A model generated the notes under the pieces. It was not told where the DNA came from, did no database searches, and was given only the letters and a program-made list of their open reading frames with translations. Shown piece by piece: positions 17,427-30,607 of a stretch of 64,000 bases of DNA. The first letter of the stretch is position 1. Each line of letters opens with the position of its first letter. The translations under genes were made by a program, and so were the position numbers. The stretch is from Falsiroseomonas oleicola (GTDB taxonomy: Bacteria; Pseudomonadota; Alphaproteobacteria; Acetobacterales; Acetobacteraceae): assembly GCF_019029495.1 (NCBI RefSeq), contig NZ_JAERQM010000003.1, positions 62,001 through 126,000 on the forward strand, given 5' to 3'.

Positions 17427-20153
17427 CTAGTTTCCCAGCCGCTCGAGAATGGCCGGCACATGCACCTGGTCGCCCTTGTAGTTGCCGGTCAGCGCGTACA
17501 TCACGAGGTTGGTGCCGAAGCGATAGGCCAGGGTGCGCTGCCGCGCCCCGCCGGGGATCGCCGCATAGGGGTTGTTGCCCCGCGCATCGATCGCCCAGGC
17601 CGCCGCCCAGTCATGCCCACCGATGATGACGGGGCTGACGCTGTCATTCGCCCGGTCCTGATCCCGCGCCACCCAGACGGTGCCACCCGTGAATCGGCCA
17701 GGAAGGTCCTGCAACAGGTAGAAGGCGCGTTTCAGCACATGGTCCTCCGGCACCGGGGCCAGTGGCGGCACCGTCAGATCCCGCGTCAGCCGCCGCAGCG
17801 CCTCGCGCGAGCCGGGCGAAAAGCCCTCGCCCGAGCCCTCGTCCCGCGTGTCGAACAGGATGATGCCGCCCTGGCGCATGAAGCCGTTGATCGCCGCCGC
17901 CGCTGCCGCATCCGGCTGTGCGGAATGGCCGGTCACCGGCCAGTAGAGCAGCGGAAAGAAGGACAGGTCGTCGCGCCCCGGCACCACCGCCGCCGGCTCC
18001 GCCAGCGCCGCCGCCGTGCGCCGGTTGACGAAATCGGACAGGCCGACGAGGCCGGCGCGGCTCACCTCATCCACCTGCGGATCATCGGTGACGACATAGG
18101 CCAGCCGCGTCGCCAGCGCCTGGCTGCCCTCCTGCGCCCAGGCCGGCATGGCCAGCAGCCCGGCCAGCAGCACTGTTCCAAGCGCCGCGCGCGGCCGCCC
18201 CAGCACGCCGCGCAAGCCAAGCGAGACCAGCAGGTCGGCCACCAGCAGCAGCATCGCCGCCGCCAGCAGCCACGGCCCCAGGTCGCGTTCCGCCGGCACC
18301 CCGCCGATCGCGCGGGTGGCAGTGCCGGCGGGCGGCGCGGCGCCGAGACGCGGCGGGGCGATGCCGGCGCCGAGGTTCAGCGCCCGGCGATGCGCCGCCT
18401 CGCCCCCCGTGCCGCTGCCGTACCAGCCCGGCGGATGGCGCGGCGACGGCACCTCCCGCTCCACCCGGCTGGCGGAGACGGGCTGCGCGCCGGGCGGCGG
18501 CGGGCCGAGCTGGCCAAAGCCGTCCAGCGTCTCCATCGGCGCCAGGGGTGCCTCCCCTTCCGCCCCGGCGACGCCGGCCGAGAGCGCGACGATCCGCCGC
18601 AGCATGTCCACGAACAGGCCCGACAGCGGCAGGGTCGACCATTCGGCATTGGCGGTGACGTGGAACATCACGATCCGCCCGGCGCCGCGATTCTCCCAGG
18701 TCACCAGCGGCGTCCCATCCGCCAGCCGCGCCCAGGTGCGGCCCGAAAGCTGGGCAGAGGGCTGGGCGAGAACCTGGCGTTCCACCGTCACTTCCGGCGG
18801 CGGCAGCAGGCCCTGGAAGGGCGAACCCTCCGGGAAGGGCGCCAGCGTCTGCGGTCTTTCCCAGGACAGGGCGCCGCCCAATTGGCGTTCCCCGGCGCGC
18901 AGCGGCACCGGCAGCAGCCCATCCGGATTCTCGGCCAGACGCGGCCCGGCGAAGCGCAGCAGCGTGCCGCCGGCCTCGATCCAGGCGGTCAGCTCCTGCC
19001 GCTCCGCCCCCGCCTCCACCGGCCGGTCGGCCAGCACCAGCACGGACAGCCGCCGCGCCAGCAACTCGGAGACGGAGCCGCGCCGCAGCTCGGCATGGGG
19101 CGACAAGGCGCGGTCCAGATAGAACAGCTCCCCGATCAGCGGCACATCGGCCGCCGCCGCGCCGGCACCCGCGATCAGCCCGACCGGGCGGCGGCGAAAG
19201 CGCTCATCCAGCAGCACGCTGGCATTGGCGCCGACGACGCCATCCAGGTCCAGCCGCACCACCTGGTTGCGGATTTCGAGCGGCAGGGGCAGCGCCACCT
19301 CCGCCTGCGTCGCCCCGGCCGGCATGGCGACCACGGCGCGGGCCAGGGTTCGGCCATCGCCGGTGCGGGCCAGAACCGGGACTTCGGTCGCCACCGGCAA
19401 TGGCGTGCTGTGCAGGGCGACGACCAGCTGGTCAGCCTCGGCCCGCGGCGGCGGCAGCAGGCGGGTGGGGCGGCCCTCGCTGCGGGCCAGCGTCAGGGCG
19501 CCGCCCTCGGCCAGGGCCGTGGCGAGCGGGGTGAAGGCATCACCCTCCGCCGCATGTTCCACCCCATCCGCCACATACAGCGCGCCAAAGCCGCCCGGAT
19601 TCTGGGCGCGCCATTGGCGCAGCGCGGCCAGCGCGCCCGGCCGATCCGGCGCCCAGGGTTTCGGGCGCAGTGCGACCAACCGGCCGCGCAGCTCCTCGGC
19701 CGGCATCAGCCCGGTGATGCGGGGCGCGTCGGGCACCGGCGGGGGGGCGGTCAGCAGCAGGGCGGTGCGGCGGCCTGTACGGGCCGCGCCATCCAGCTCC
19801 GCCTCCGCCGCCGCCATGCGGTCCGGCCAGTCGGCGGCCGAGGCCCAGCCGTCATCCACCACGATCAGCAGCGGCCCCTGCCCGCCGCCGCCGGCGCCAG
19901 GCCCCCAGATCGGCCGCGCCAGCCCCAGGATCATCAGCGCTGCCGCCGCCAGCCGCAGCGCCAGCAGCCACCAGGGGGTGCGGGCGGGTGTTTCCTCCGG
20001 CGCCGGCATGTCGCGCAGCAGGCGCAGCGCGGGGAAATCCTGGCGCTTCGGGGCCGGCGGGGTGACGCGCAGCAGCCACCACAGCACCGGCAGCGCCGGC
20101 AAGGCGAGCAGCAGCCAGGGGGCGGCGAAGCTCAGCGATCCGAGGCTCAGCAT
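17427..20153 (-). CDS. BatA-N/DUF4159 domain membrane protein
   Basis: 908 residues. The N-terminus (FAAPWLLLALPALPVLWWLLRVTPPAP, then a second membrane segment with RLAAAALMILGLARPIWG) is a BatA_N domain. A large periplasmic region follows, with a VWA-like IVVDDGWAS. After two further membrane helices near residue 620-670 comes the DUF4159 domain (RLAYVVTDDPQVDEVSRAGLVGL ... FFPLLYWPVTGHS ... YALTGNYKGDQVHVPAILERLGN). This architecture is normal for the alphaproteobacterial MoxR cluster. It lies downstream of DUF58, separated by a 250-bp repeat-rich gap, and 3 bases upstream of the next membrane protein. Confidence 0.88.
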   Translation of the reverse strand: MLSLGSLSFAAPWLLLALPALPVLWWLLRVTPPAPKRQDFPALRLLRDMPAPEETPARTPWWLLALRLAAAALMILGLARPIWGPGAGGGGQGPLLIVVDDGWASAADWPDRMAAAEAELDGAARTGRRTALLLTAPPPVPDAPRITGLMPAEELRGRLVALRPKPWAPDRPGALAALRQWRAQNPGGFGALYVADGVEHAAEGDAFTPLATALAEGGALTLARSEGRPTRLLPPPRAEADQLVVALHSTPLPVATEVPVLARTGDGRTLARAVVAMPAGATQAEVALPLPLEIRNQVVRLDLDGVVGANASVLLDERFRRRPVGLIAGAGAAAADVPLIGELFYLDRALSPHAELRRGSVSELLARRLSVLVLADRPVEAGAERQELTAWIEAGGTLLRFAGPRLAENPDGLLPVPLRAGERQLGGALSWERPQTLAPFPEGSPFQGLLPPPEVTVERQVLAQPSAQLSGRTWARLADGTPLVTWENRGAGRIVMFHVTANAEWSTLPLSGLFVDMLRRIVALSAGVAGAEGEAPLAPMETLDGFGQLGPPPPGAQPVSASRVEREVPSPRHPPGWYGSGTGGEAAHRRALNLGAGIAPPRLGAAPPAGTATRAIGGVPAERDLGPWLLAAAMLLLVADLLVSLGLRGVLGRPRAALGTVLLAGLLAMPAWAQEGSQALATRLAYVVTDDPQVDEVSRAGLVGLSDFVNRRTAAALAEPAAVVPGRDDLSFFPLLYWPVTGHSAQPDAAAAAAINGFMRQGGIILFDTRDEGSGEGFSPGSREALRRLTRDLTVPPLAPVPEDHVLKRAFYLLQDLPGRFTGGTVWVARDQDRANDSVSPVIIGGHDWAAAWAIDARGNNPYAAIPGGARQRTLAYRFGTNLVMYALTGNYKGDQVHVPAILERLGN

Positions 20154-20216
20154 GTCATCCGCCTCCTGTCATACCAACGGCCCTTCCGCGTGACCGCTCC
20201 AGGCCCCCTCATACGG

Positions 20217-20334
20217 GCGTGCCGAAGGCACGCCTGCGGCGTGACGCGGAAACCTCCGGTTTCCTTGGCTTCGTCGCGCCGAAGGCGCGCCTTCGGGGCG
20301 ACGCATTTGCGGCGGCGGCCATTCGGCCGCTCGG
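20217..20334. repeat. Palindromic (REP-like) repeat cluster between DUF58 and DUF4159 genes
   Basis: Four short hairpins lie in tandem: GCGTGCC-GAA-GGCACGC (20217-20233), GGAAACC-TCC-GGTTTCC (20248-20264), CGCGCC-GAA-GGCGCG (20275-20289), and a GCGGCC / GGCCGC pair near 20314-20330. The first and third belong to a duplicated unit of about 31 bp (20217-20247 and 20274-20304), so they form a degenerate direct repeat of a palindrome. This resembles REP/BIME elements and could tune mRNA stability inside the operon. Confidence 0.65.
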
Positions 20335-20403
20335 GCCGATCAAGAGACCGGCCCGCCTGAGTCACACGGCATCCGGGCGCAGCAAATCCCATGCCGGTCC
20401 GCC

Positions 20404-21256
20404 TCATCCCGGCGCCAACCTCTGATGCAGCGCCAGCAGCGCCACCTCCGGCGGCTGGTCGGTGCGATGGGTCGCGAAAGTCCAGCCGGCGGTGGCGGCC
20501 AGGGCGGCGAGGCCTTCCCTGTGCCGGGTCACACGTTCGGCATAGGCCCCCCGCACCGCCTCCACCCGCGGCACCAGCGCGCCGGCATCGCCCGGCTGCA
20601 CCGATTCGAAGCGCACCCGCCCGGCATAGGGCAGCGTCTCCTCCGCCGGATCGACCACCTGCAGCAGATGGCCGCGCACCCCCTGGCCGGCAAGCCGGGC
20701 GATGGCGCGGCGTGTGTCCTCCAGCGGGTCCCAGAAATCGCCGAACAGCACGGCGCGCGCATGCCGCGCCAGGCGCGGATCTTCCGGCCGCGTCCCGATG
20801 GAGGCGAGCCCATCGGCGATCTGCGGCAGGGCGCTGCGCCCGGCATAGGGGCGCGGCAGGCCGAACAGCCGCACCCTTTCGCCACCACGCAGCAGCAGCG
20901 CGGACAGGGCCAGCAGCAGCAGTTCGGCCCGGCTGGCCTTGGTCGGCAGGTCGCGGCTGCTGCGCCAGCCCATGCCGGCATCGGCGGCCCGCCACAGCGC
21001 CACGGTCTGCGCCGATTCCCATTCGGTCTCGCGGATGAACAGCCGGTCGGACTTGCCCGACTGCCGCCAGTCGATCCGGCTGACCTGATCGCCCGCGACA
21101 TAGGGCCGGAACTGCCAGAAGGCCTCGCCGGGGCCGGAACGCCGCCGCCCATGCACGCCCGGCATCACCGTGGCGGCGACACGTTCCGCCTGCACCAGCA
21201 GCGGCGGCAGCCGCGCCCCGAGCTGTTCCGCCCAGGGGATCGTCAGGCGGGCGGGG

Positions 21257-21264
<8 letters not shown>
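20404..21264 (-). CDS. DUF58 domain-containing protein
   Basis: 286 residues. The family core reads GEAFWQFRPYVAGDQVSRIDWRQSGKSDRLFIRETEWE (about residues 46-84), a RxYxxGDxxRxIDWxxSA-like motif that defines DUF58. A VWA-like fold follows (ALWRAADAGMGW ... RAVLFGDFWDP). It has no membrane segment, so it is cytosolic, as in other MoxR clusters. Its start overlaps the moxR stop by 8 bases. DUF58 proteins are thought to act with the MoxR ATPase on membrane VWA partners. Confidence 0.92.
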
Positions 21265-22261
<997 letters not shown>

Positions 22262-22460
22262 GCGGGTCAGGCTCCCTATATGCGTCACATCCGATATGGG
22301 GAGAGTATCCACTCCGCCCATGCCGGATGCCACCTTCGCGTGCATCAATCGTCATCGAGATGCCATGCGGCGCGAAGGGGGCGGAGAGGGGAACCGGGAG
22401 GTGGCCAGGGTCGTGGGGACCCCGGCGGCGCTTCCCGGACAGTGTGTGTGGAAGAGCGGC

Positions 22461-23099
22461 ATGAGCCAGGCACAATCCGACGGAACAGGGCAGAGCGGGC
22501 TTCCGGGCGCCTGCCCCAAGCCTCCCGCGCGCCTGCCGAAGGGTGGCAGGCCGGGCCGGATGCCGGCACTGCGCACCGAATGCGGCGACTTCTCCATGCG
22601 CATCGCCCGCGACGGAAGCTGGCACTACAAGGGCAGCCCGATCGGCCGGAAGGAGCTGGTCTGCCTGTTCGCCTCCGTCCTGAAGCGGGAAGCCGATGGC
22701 AGTTTCTGGCTGGAGACCCCGGTCGAACGCGGCCGGATCGAGGTGGAGGACGCACCCTTCGTCGCGGTGGAGATGTGGTGGCGAAGCTGCGCCGATCCCT
22801 TCCTTCCCACCGATGCTCCCGCCGCCGAGCCGCGCCAGTGTCTGACCTTCCGCACCAATCTCGATGAGATGGTGACCGCCGACGCCGACCACCCCATCCG
22901 CGTCGCCATCGACCCCCGCACCCGCGAGCCCCGCCCCTATATCACCGTGCGTCCGGGCCTGGAGGCGCGCATCAACCGCGCCGTCTTCTACGAGCTGGTG
23001 GCGCTGGCGGAGCCGGAACGGATCGAAGGGCGCGACGTGCTCGGCGTCTGGTCGCAGGGCGTTTTCTTCCCGATCGACGACGCGCCGAACCTGGCCTGA
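22461..23099 (+). CDS. DUF1285 domain-containing protein
   Basis: 212 residues from the ATG at 22461. After a 35-residue variable Pro-rich N-terminus comes CGDFSMRIARDGSWHYKGSPIGRKELVCLFASVLKRE, the DUF1285 signature. LETPVERGRIEVEDAPFVAVEM and a second beta domain (VRPGLEARINRAVFYELV) follow. The family is small, beta-rich and cytosolic. In alphaproteobacteria it often lies beside the MoxR cluster and a Nudix gene, as here. Its function is unknown. A longer frame upstream overlaps moxR and is rejected. Confidence 0.87.
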   Translation: MSQAQSDGTGQSGLPGACPKPPARLPKGGRPGRMPALRTECGDFSMRIARDGSWHYKGSPIGRKELVCLFASVLKREADGSFWLETPVERGRIEVEDAPFVAVEMWWRSCADPFLPTDAPAAEPRQCLTFRTNLDEMVTADADHPIRVAIDPRTREPRPYITVRPGLEARINRAVFYELVALAEPERIEGRDVLGVWSQGVFFPIDDAPNLA

Positions 23100-23110
23100 A
23101 ACGGCCTGCC

Positions 23111-23722
23111 ATGACGCTGTTGCTGCCGAGCCGACAGGAGATCGCGGCCCGCCTGTCCGATGCCGAAGCGCTGTCCCGAATCGGCGCCACCGCCTTCGAC
23201 GATGAGGAGAACTGGGGCGCCCGCCCGGGCGGCCCGGTACCGGCCGCCGTGCTGGTGCCCATCATCTGGCATGCCGAAGGGCCGGGGGTGCTGCTGACGC
23301 TGCGCTCGGCCAGACTCAGTGCCCATGCAGGCCAGGTCGCCTTTCCCGGCGGCCGGATGGAACAGGGCGAGACCGCGGAACAGGCGGCCCTGCGCGAAGC
23401 GGCGGAGGAGGTGGGGCTGGACCCACGCCTGCCGGTGATCGCCGCCACCCTGCCCGACCACATGACCGGCACCGGCTACCGGGTGACGCCGGTGGTCGCC
23501 TTCCTCGATCCGCCGGTGCCGCTGACGCCGGACCCTTCGGAAGTGCAGGCGGTGTTCGAACTGCCGCTGGCCCTGCTGTTCGACCCCGCCGCACCCAGCC
23601 GCCGCAGCACCGAATGGCGCGGCCGGATGCGGGACTACTGGGTCTGGCCGCATGCGGACCACCTGATCTGGGGTGCCACGGCCACCATCCTGATGAACCT
23701 GTCGCGGGTGCTGCGCGGCTGA
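23111..23722 (+). CDS. CoA pyrophosphatase-type Nudix hydrolase
   Basis: 203 residues. The Nudix box is perfect: G81-x5-E87-x7-R95-E96-x2-E99-E100-x-G102-L103. The upstream LTLRSARLSAHAGQVAFPGG matches the LLTxRSxxLxxHxGQVxFPGG motif (UPF0035) that marks CoA diphosphatases of the YeaB/NudL group. It probably cleaves CoA or acyl-CoA to 4'-phosphopantetheine and 3',5'-ADP. It starts 11 bases after the DUF1285 stop, so it is cotranscribed. Confidence 0.92.
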   Translation: MTLLLPSRQEIAARLSDAEALSRIGATAFDDEENWGARPGGPVPAAVLVPIIWHAEGPGVLLTLRSARLSAHAGQVAFPGGRMEQGETAEQAALREAAEEVGLDPRLPVIAATLPDHMTGTGYRVTPVVAFLDPPVPLTPDPSEVQAVFELPLALLFDPAAPSRRSTEWRGRMRDYWVWPHADHLIWGATATILMNLSRVLRG

Positions 23723-23833
23723 GCGACCGGCACGCCGGCGGGCGGCCGCCATCCCGACCCGCATGGCCGAGACAACGACAAGGCCAGCCCACGCCAGTAT
23801 GGCGTGCCGGTCCCGCTGTGGGTCCTGCGCGGG

Positions 23834-26215
<2,382 letters not shown>

Positions 26216-26219
<4 letters not shown>

Positions 26220-29200
26220 TCGACGGTCCTTGCCCCCGGGGAACCGGGAAATGGCGGCTTCACCGCCTCGAAAACCCGTAACGCCGCAGCGGCGCCCGGG
26301 ATCCATACCTCGTGCTCCTGCAACACGAAGCCGGCCGACTCGACGATCCCGGGCAGATCGAGGCCATAATCCGTGAAGACCAGCGCGCCCTCATCCCGCA
26401 CCGGGTCGCCGTGATAGGTGGCCGGCAGCAGATGCTCGACGCCGTTGGGTCCCAGCCGCGCGCGGGTCACGCTGTGCCGCAGGTCACGGTCCTGCGGCAC
26501 GGTGAAGATATGGGCGCCGCCGGGCCGCAGCACGCGGAAGGTCTCGGCGAAGCCCCGCCGCGGATCCGGCACATGCTCCATCACATCCTGGCTCAGCACC
26601 ACGTCGAAGCTTTCCGGGTCATAGGTCAGCCGCGTCACATCCTCGCAGCGCACGCCCTGCGGGCCGGGTTCGCCCAGCGGCACATCGTCGAAGTACTCGG
26701 AACTGGAATAGCCGTGCCAGCCGCGCATCACCTCGGCGATGCCGCCGACGAAGCCCAGCTCATGCACCCGCAGTTCCGGCGCCCTGCGCAGAAGCTCCAC
26801 CAGCGTCTGCTCGGCGGATTGGCCGAAGCGCTGAAGCAACACCTGCGCCACCGCCTGGCTGCGGCCCAGGGCGTAGCAGGAATGGCAGCGGATCGACTCG
26901 CGCAGCCCCGCCTCCTCGACCGGCGTCAGGCGCGCGGACCCACAGACGGGGCAGCGCCGCGTGTCGAAGACGGCGGCGGCCGCCCGCCGACCCGCGCTGC
27001 GGGAGAAACGGCGGCGCACCAGCGCGGCGCCGGCTTCCGACAGCGCGGCACAGCGTTCCGGATCGCGGAACAGGGCGAGCGCCGCGGCGGCGAGGCCGGT
27101 GGACGTCTGTTCCACCAGCGCGTCGCGCCCGGCCTCCAGGTCGATCCCCTCCGCGCCGACGGCGGTGGTCACCACCGGCACGCCGTTCTGCAGCGCCTGC
27201 ACGACCTTGCCCTTCACCCCGGCGCCGTAGCGCAGCGCGGCGAGGTTCAGCCGCGCCGCTGCCAGATAGGGCTCCACCAGCGGCACCTGGCCGGTGACCA
27301 ACACGCGGGGACCGGCCAGCGACAGCACCTCCGGCGGCGGGGCGTAGCCGACCAGCACCAGTCGCGCCTCCGGCTCCTCCTGCCAGATCTGCGGCATGAT
27401 CTCATTGGCCAGCAGCAGGGCGGCATCGACATTCGGGGTATGGGGAAAGCCACCGACGAAGACGACGTCGCGGAGCCCGGCGAAATGCGCAGGGTCATGC
27501 GCGCGGATCTCGCCATCCTCGAAGAAATAGGGCGGGATCGCCACGACCTCGCGGCCCGGCACCAGGGCGCGGATGATCGCGGCCTCCGCCTCGCTCGGGG
27601 TGGTCACGCGATCGACCTCGCGGAAGATCGCGGTCTCGATCGCCTCCATGCGGTCCGCCTCGGCGTGCAGCACAGCGTCGTCGCGCAGCTCCGCCTCGCG
27701 CCGCATGCGCTGGTGGTGCAGGTCGTGGGTGTAGTAGGCGAGCATCGCCGTGCCATGCGCCCGCACCGGACCGATCAGCCGCTGCGCCACTTCGGGCCGC
27801 GCCAGCCAGACGGCGTCCAGGTGCCGGCCATGCGCGGCCAGCCAATCCTCCGCCGTCTGCGGCGCGCGGACCAGTTCGATCCCGCGCGTCTCCAGCGCCT
27901 CGGCGGCCGGCCCCTCGGCCAGGCCGTCCATCGGCGCGAAGACCACGCGCCAGCCGGCGGTGGCCATCAGCTCCAGATAGCGGAATATCGTCACGTCGCC
28001 GGCATGGCGATCCGGCCGCGGCACGGAATTGTCCGCCACCAGCAGCAGCGGGCCTTCGCCGGCCGCGTGGCGCAGTTCGAATTCGTCGCCGCGATCCCAG
28101 GGGTGCTTGCGCAGCACCTCCGCGAAGCGCGCGGTGAACTTGGCATGGTTGGCGGCCGAGAGCCGGTCCCGCGCCTCCGCGCCGTAGGAGGCGCTGCCGA
28201 GATGCACGACGCGGCAGCGCGGCTCATAGATCACGGAAAGACCCATCGCGCGGGCGCGGAATGCCAGGTCGAATTCCTCGTAGAAGGCCGGCGCGTAATG
28301 GGCGTCGAAGCCTTCCAGCGCGTCGAACACCGCGCGCGACAGCAGGAAGCAGGCGCCGGTGACGCAGTCGACGGGCCGTCGATAGGTATAGGCGCCATCC
28401 TCCGCGCTGGCATCGCGGCCGATCGGATGGCCCCAGCCATTGCCCAGGATGCGCCAGCCGGCATCCTGGATGGTGCCATCGCGGTTCAGCAGCATGCCGC
28501 CGACCAGGCCGGCGCGCGGCACCGTCTCCGCCACCTCCACCAGCGCCGCCAGCCAGCCGGACTGCACCAGCGTGTCGCTGTTCAGGAAACACAGGTGCCG
28601 CCCGCGCGCCAGCGCCGCGCCGCGATTGCAACTGTGCAGGAAGCCGAGGTTTTCGGTATTGGCCAGGCGCAGCAGGCCGGGGCTTTCCGGAATCTCGGGC
28701 AGCACGGGATTGGCCGGGTCGTCATCGACCACCACCACCTCGAAGCTCGGCCCAGCCTCCCGCGTCGCGACCAGGGATTGCAGGCAGGCGCGCAGATCGT
28801 CGAGGCCGCGATAGGCGGGGATGATGATCGACACGGCCGGCGCGTCGACCGCCGGGAAGACGATGGGCAGGTCGCCATGCATCCCGAGGAAGGCCGCGCG
28901 CAGGTCGCGGCGCGGCGGCGCGGGCGGCGGCGTCAGCGACATGCTGGGTGTGACGATTTGCGCGGGCGCCGACCGCACTTCCGCCCAGGGCGCCGCCGGC
29001 GGGGCCTCGACCAAGGTGGCGGGCGCGGTGACCGGCACGGGTTCCGGCGCCGTCAGGCGCAGCCGCGCCTGATTCTGGCGCCATTGCTGGTAGCGATGGC
29101 CGATCTGCAGCGTGGCGGTCCACCAGGCCACCTTCACGCCGCGGCTCATCCATCTGGCGGCTGTCGGGTGGCGCCGGCCGAACCAGCGCAGCGGGCCAAG

Positions 29201-30394
29201 GGCGCGCCAGCCGGTGCTGGTATGGATCCCGTGCAGCAGCGACAGCAGATGCGCCTCATGCGCCTCCGCCCGCTCGCGCGCCTGCTGCACCGCATGCAGC
29301 CGGGCATGGGCTTCCGCCTGGTGACGGGCGAGTTCGCTGCGGGCGCCGTCGCGTTGCTGGCGGATCGCCGCCTCCAGCGCCGCGGCGCCACCCCGGCGGG
29401 CTTCATCCCGTTCCAGCAGCGTGCGGCGTTGCTGGGCCTCCGCCGCCTCACGCTGCCGGCGCTCTGCGGCCAGCGCCGCCGTCAGCGCCTGGATCTCGGC
29501 GGCACCTTGCTGGGCCTGCGCCTGGGCGCTGCGCGCCTCCGGCCGCAGCACCTCCAGCGCCTCCCGCAACTGGGCGGCCTCGGCGCGCGCCGCGTCGCGC
29601 TCGGCGATCATGGTTTCCAGCAGCGCCTGAAGCCGGGGCAGTTGGCTTGTCGCCTCCATCACGTCATGCACGCGGCGGCGGTCGAGATAGGCGGAGGAGG
29701 CCAGGGCCGGCAGCGCGCCGTCGCTGGCGATTCCCAGCAGGTAATGCGGCCGTGCCAGGCCGCCGGTGGCCTCGATCACCTCGTCCGAGCGCCGCTCATA
29801 GCTGCGCCAGGACGCGCTGTCGTCCGCGGCGACGACCGAGCCCAGCACCGGGCGCTGGCGCAGCACCTGGCGGGCCGCGAAATGGCGCGCCAGCAGGGCG
29901 CCGAACTCGGCCTCCGTCAATTCCAGCACATGATAGGGGTTGGGATCGCTGCCGGCAGCGGAATAGACCGCACGCTCCGGCGTGCTGACCAGGAACACCC
30001 CGCCGGGCCGCAGCACCCGACGCACCTCGGCCAGGAAGCGGGCCTGGTCGGGCAGATGCTCCAAGGTCTCGAAGGACACCACGAGGTCGATGCTGGCGTC
30101 CTGCAGGGGCAGCGCCTGGGCGTCACCGCACAGGAAGCGCAGGCGGTCACTGCCATATTGCGCCTGGGCGTGATCGACCGAGGCCGCATCGATCTCGACA
30201 CCGACGACGCTGCGCGCCAGCCCGGCCAGGATCGCCGCGCCATACCCCTCGCCAGAGGCCACATCCAGAACATCCAGCCCGTCGCAAAGATCGCGCGCGA
30301 TACAATACCGATGCAGGTGCTCGAATTCGATCTGGCCTTGAACGGAACTCGTCATGCGTTCCCCGGTAAAGGGAAGTGACTTCCGCGGTTGCAT
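26216..30394 (-). CDS. Giant methyltransferase / coiled-coil / GT2 / GT4 / methyltransferase protein
   Basis: 1392 residues from the ATG at 30394 (MQPRKSLPFTGERM); an upstream Met at 30454 is possible. Domains in order: a class I SAM methyltransferase (about 10-230; VLDVASGEGYGAAIL, LEHLPDQARFLAEVRRVLRPGG); a long Ala/Arg/Glu/Gln coiled coil (about 250-390); a GT2 domain (about 520-770; VSIIIPAYRGLDDL, FLNSDTLVQSGWL); a GT4 domain (about 790-1130; VFVGGFPHTPNVDAA and a C-terminal EGIDL site); a CxxC...CxxC zinc-ribbon-like patch (CPVCGSARL, CHSCYALG); and a second methyltransferase (about 1170-1392; SQDVMEHVPDPRRGFAETFRVLRPGG). It probably builds and caps a polysaccharide, as WbdD-like enzymes cap O-antigen by methylation. 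It is coupled to the GT4 gene downstream. Confidence 0.88.
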
Positions 30395-30607
30395 CAGACG
30401 AAAGTTTCCGTCATTCCGCGTATGCACTTCACTTTTCCGAGATTCACTCAACACTGATGACCTCTTTATCGTCCCGACGAGCGACTTGTTCGACTGATAG
30501 GTTCTTCATGAGCGAACCGCCAGAGGTCTTTGCCGCCGGGTCCGCTTGGCCTAAGGCAGGCCACGCGCCCCCGGACAGTCGGAGGCGGCTTGGTTGTGGA
30601 TGGTGCG

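Noticed and set aside
15372-20360. A 1662-codon open frame on the plus strand
   Set aside because: It lies antisense to two well-supported membrane protein genes and is His/Arg/Gln-rich, typical of reverse-frame shadows in high-GC DNA; no motifs.
26312-30379. A 1355-codon open frame on the plus strand
   Set aside because: Antisense to the giant glycan protein, low-complexity basic translation, no start signal; a GC shadow.
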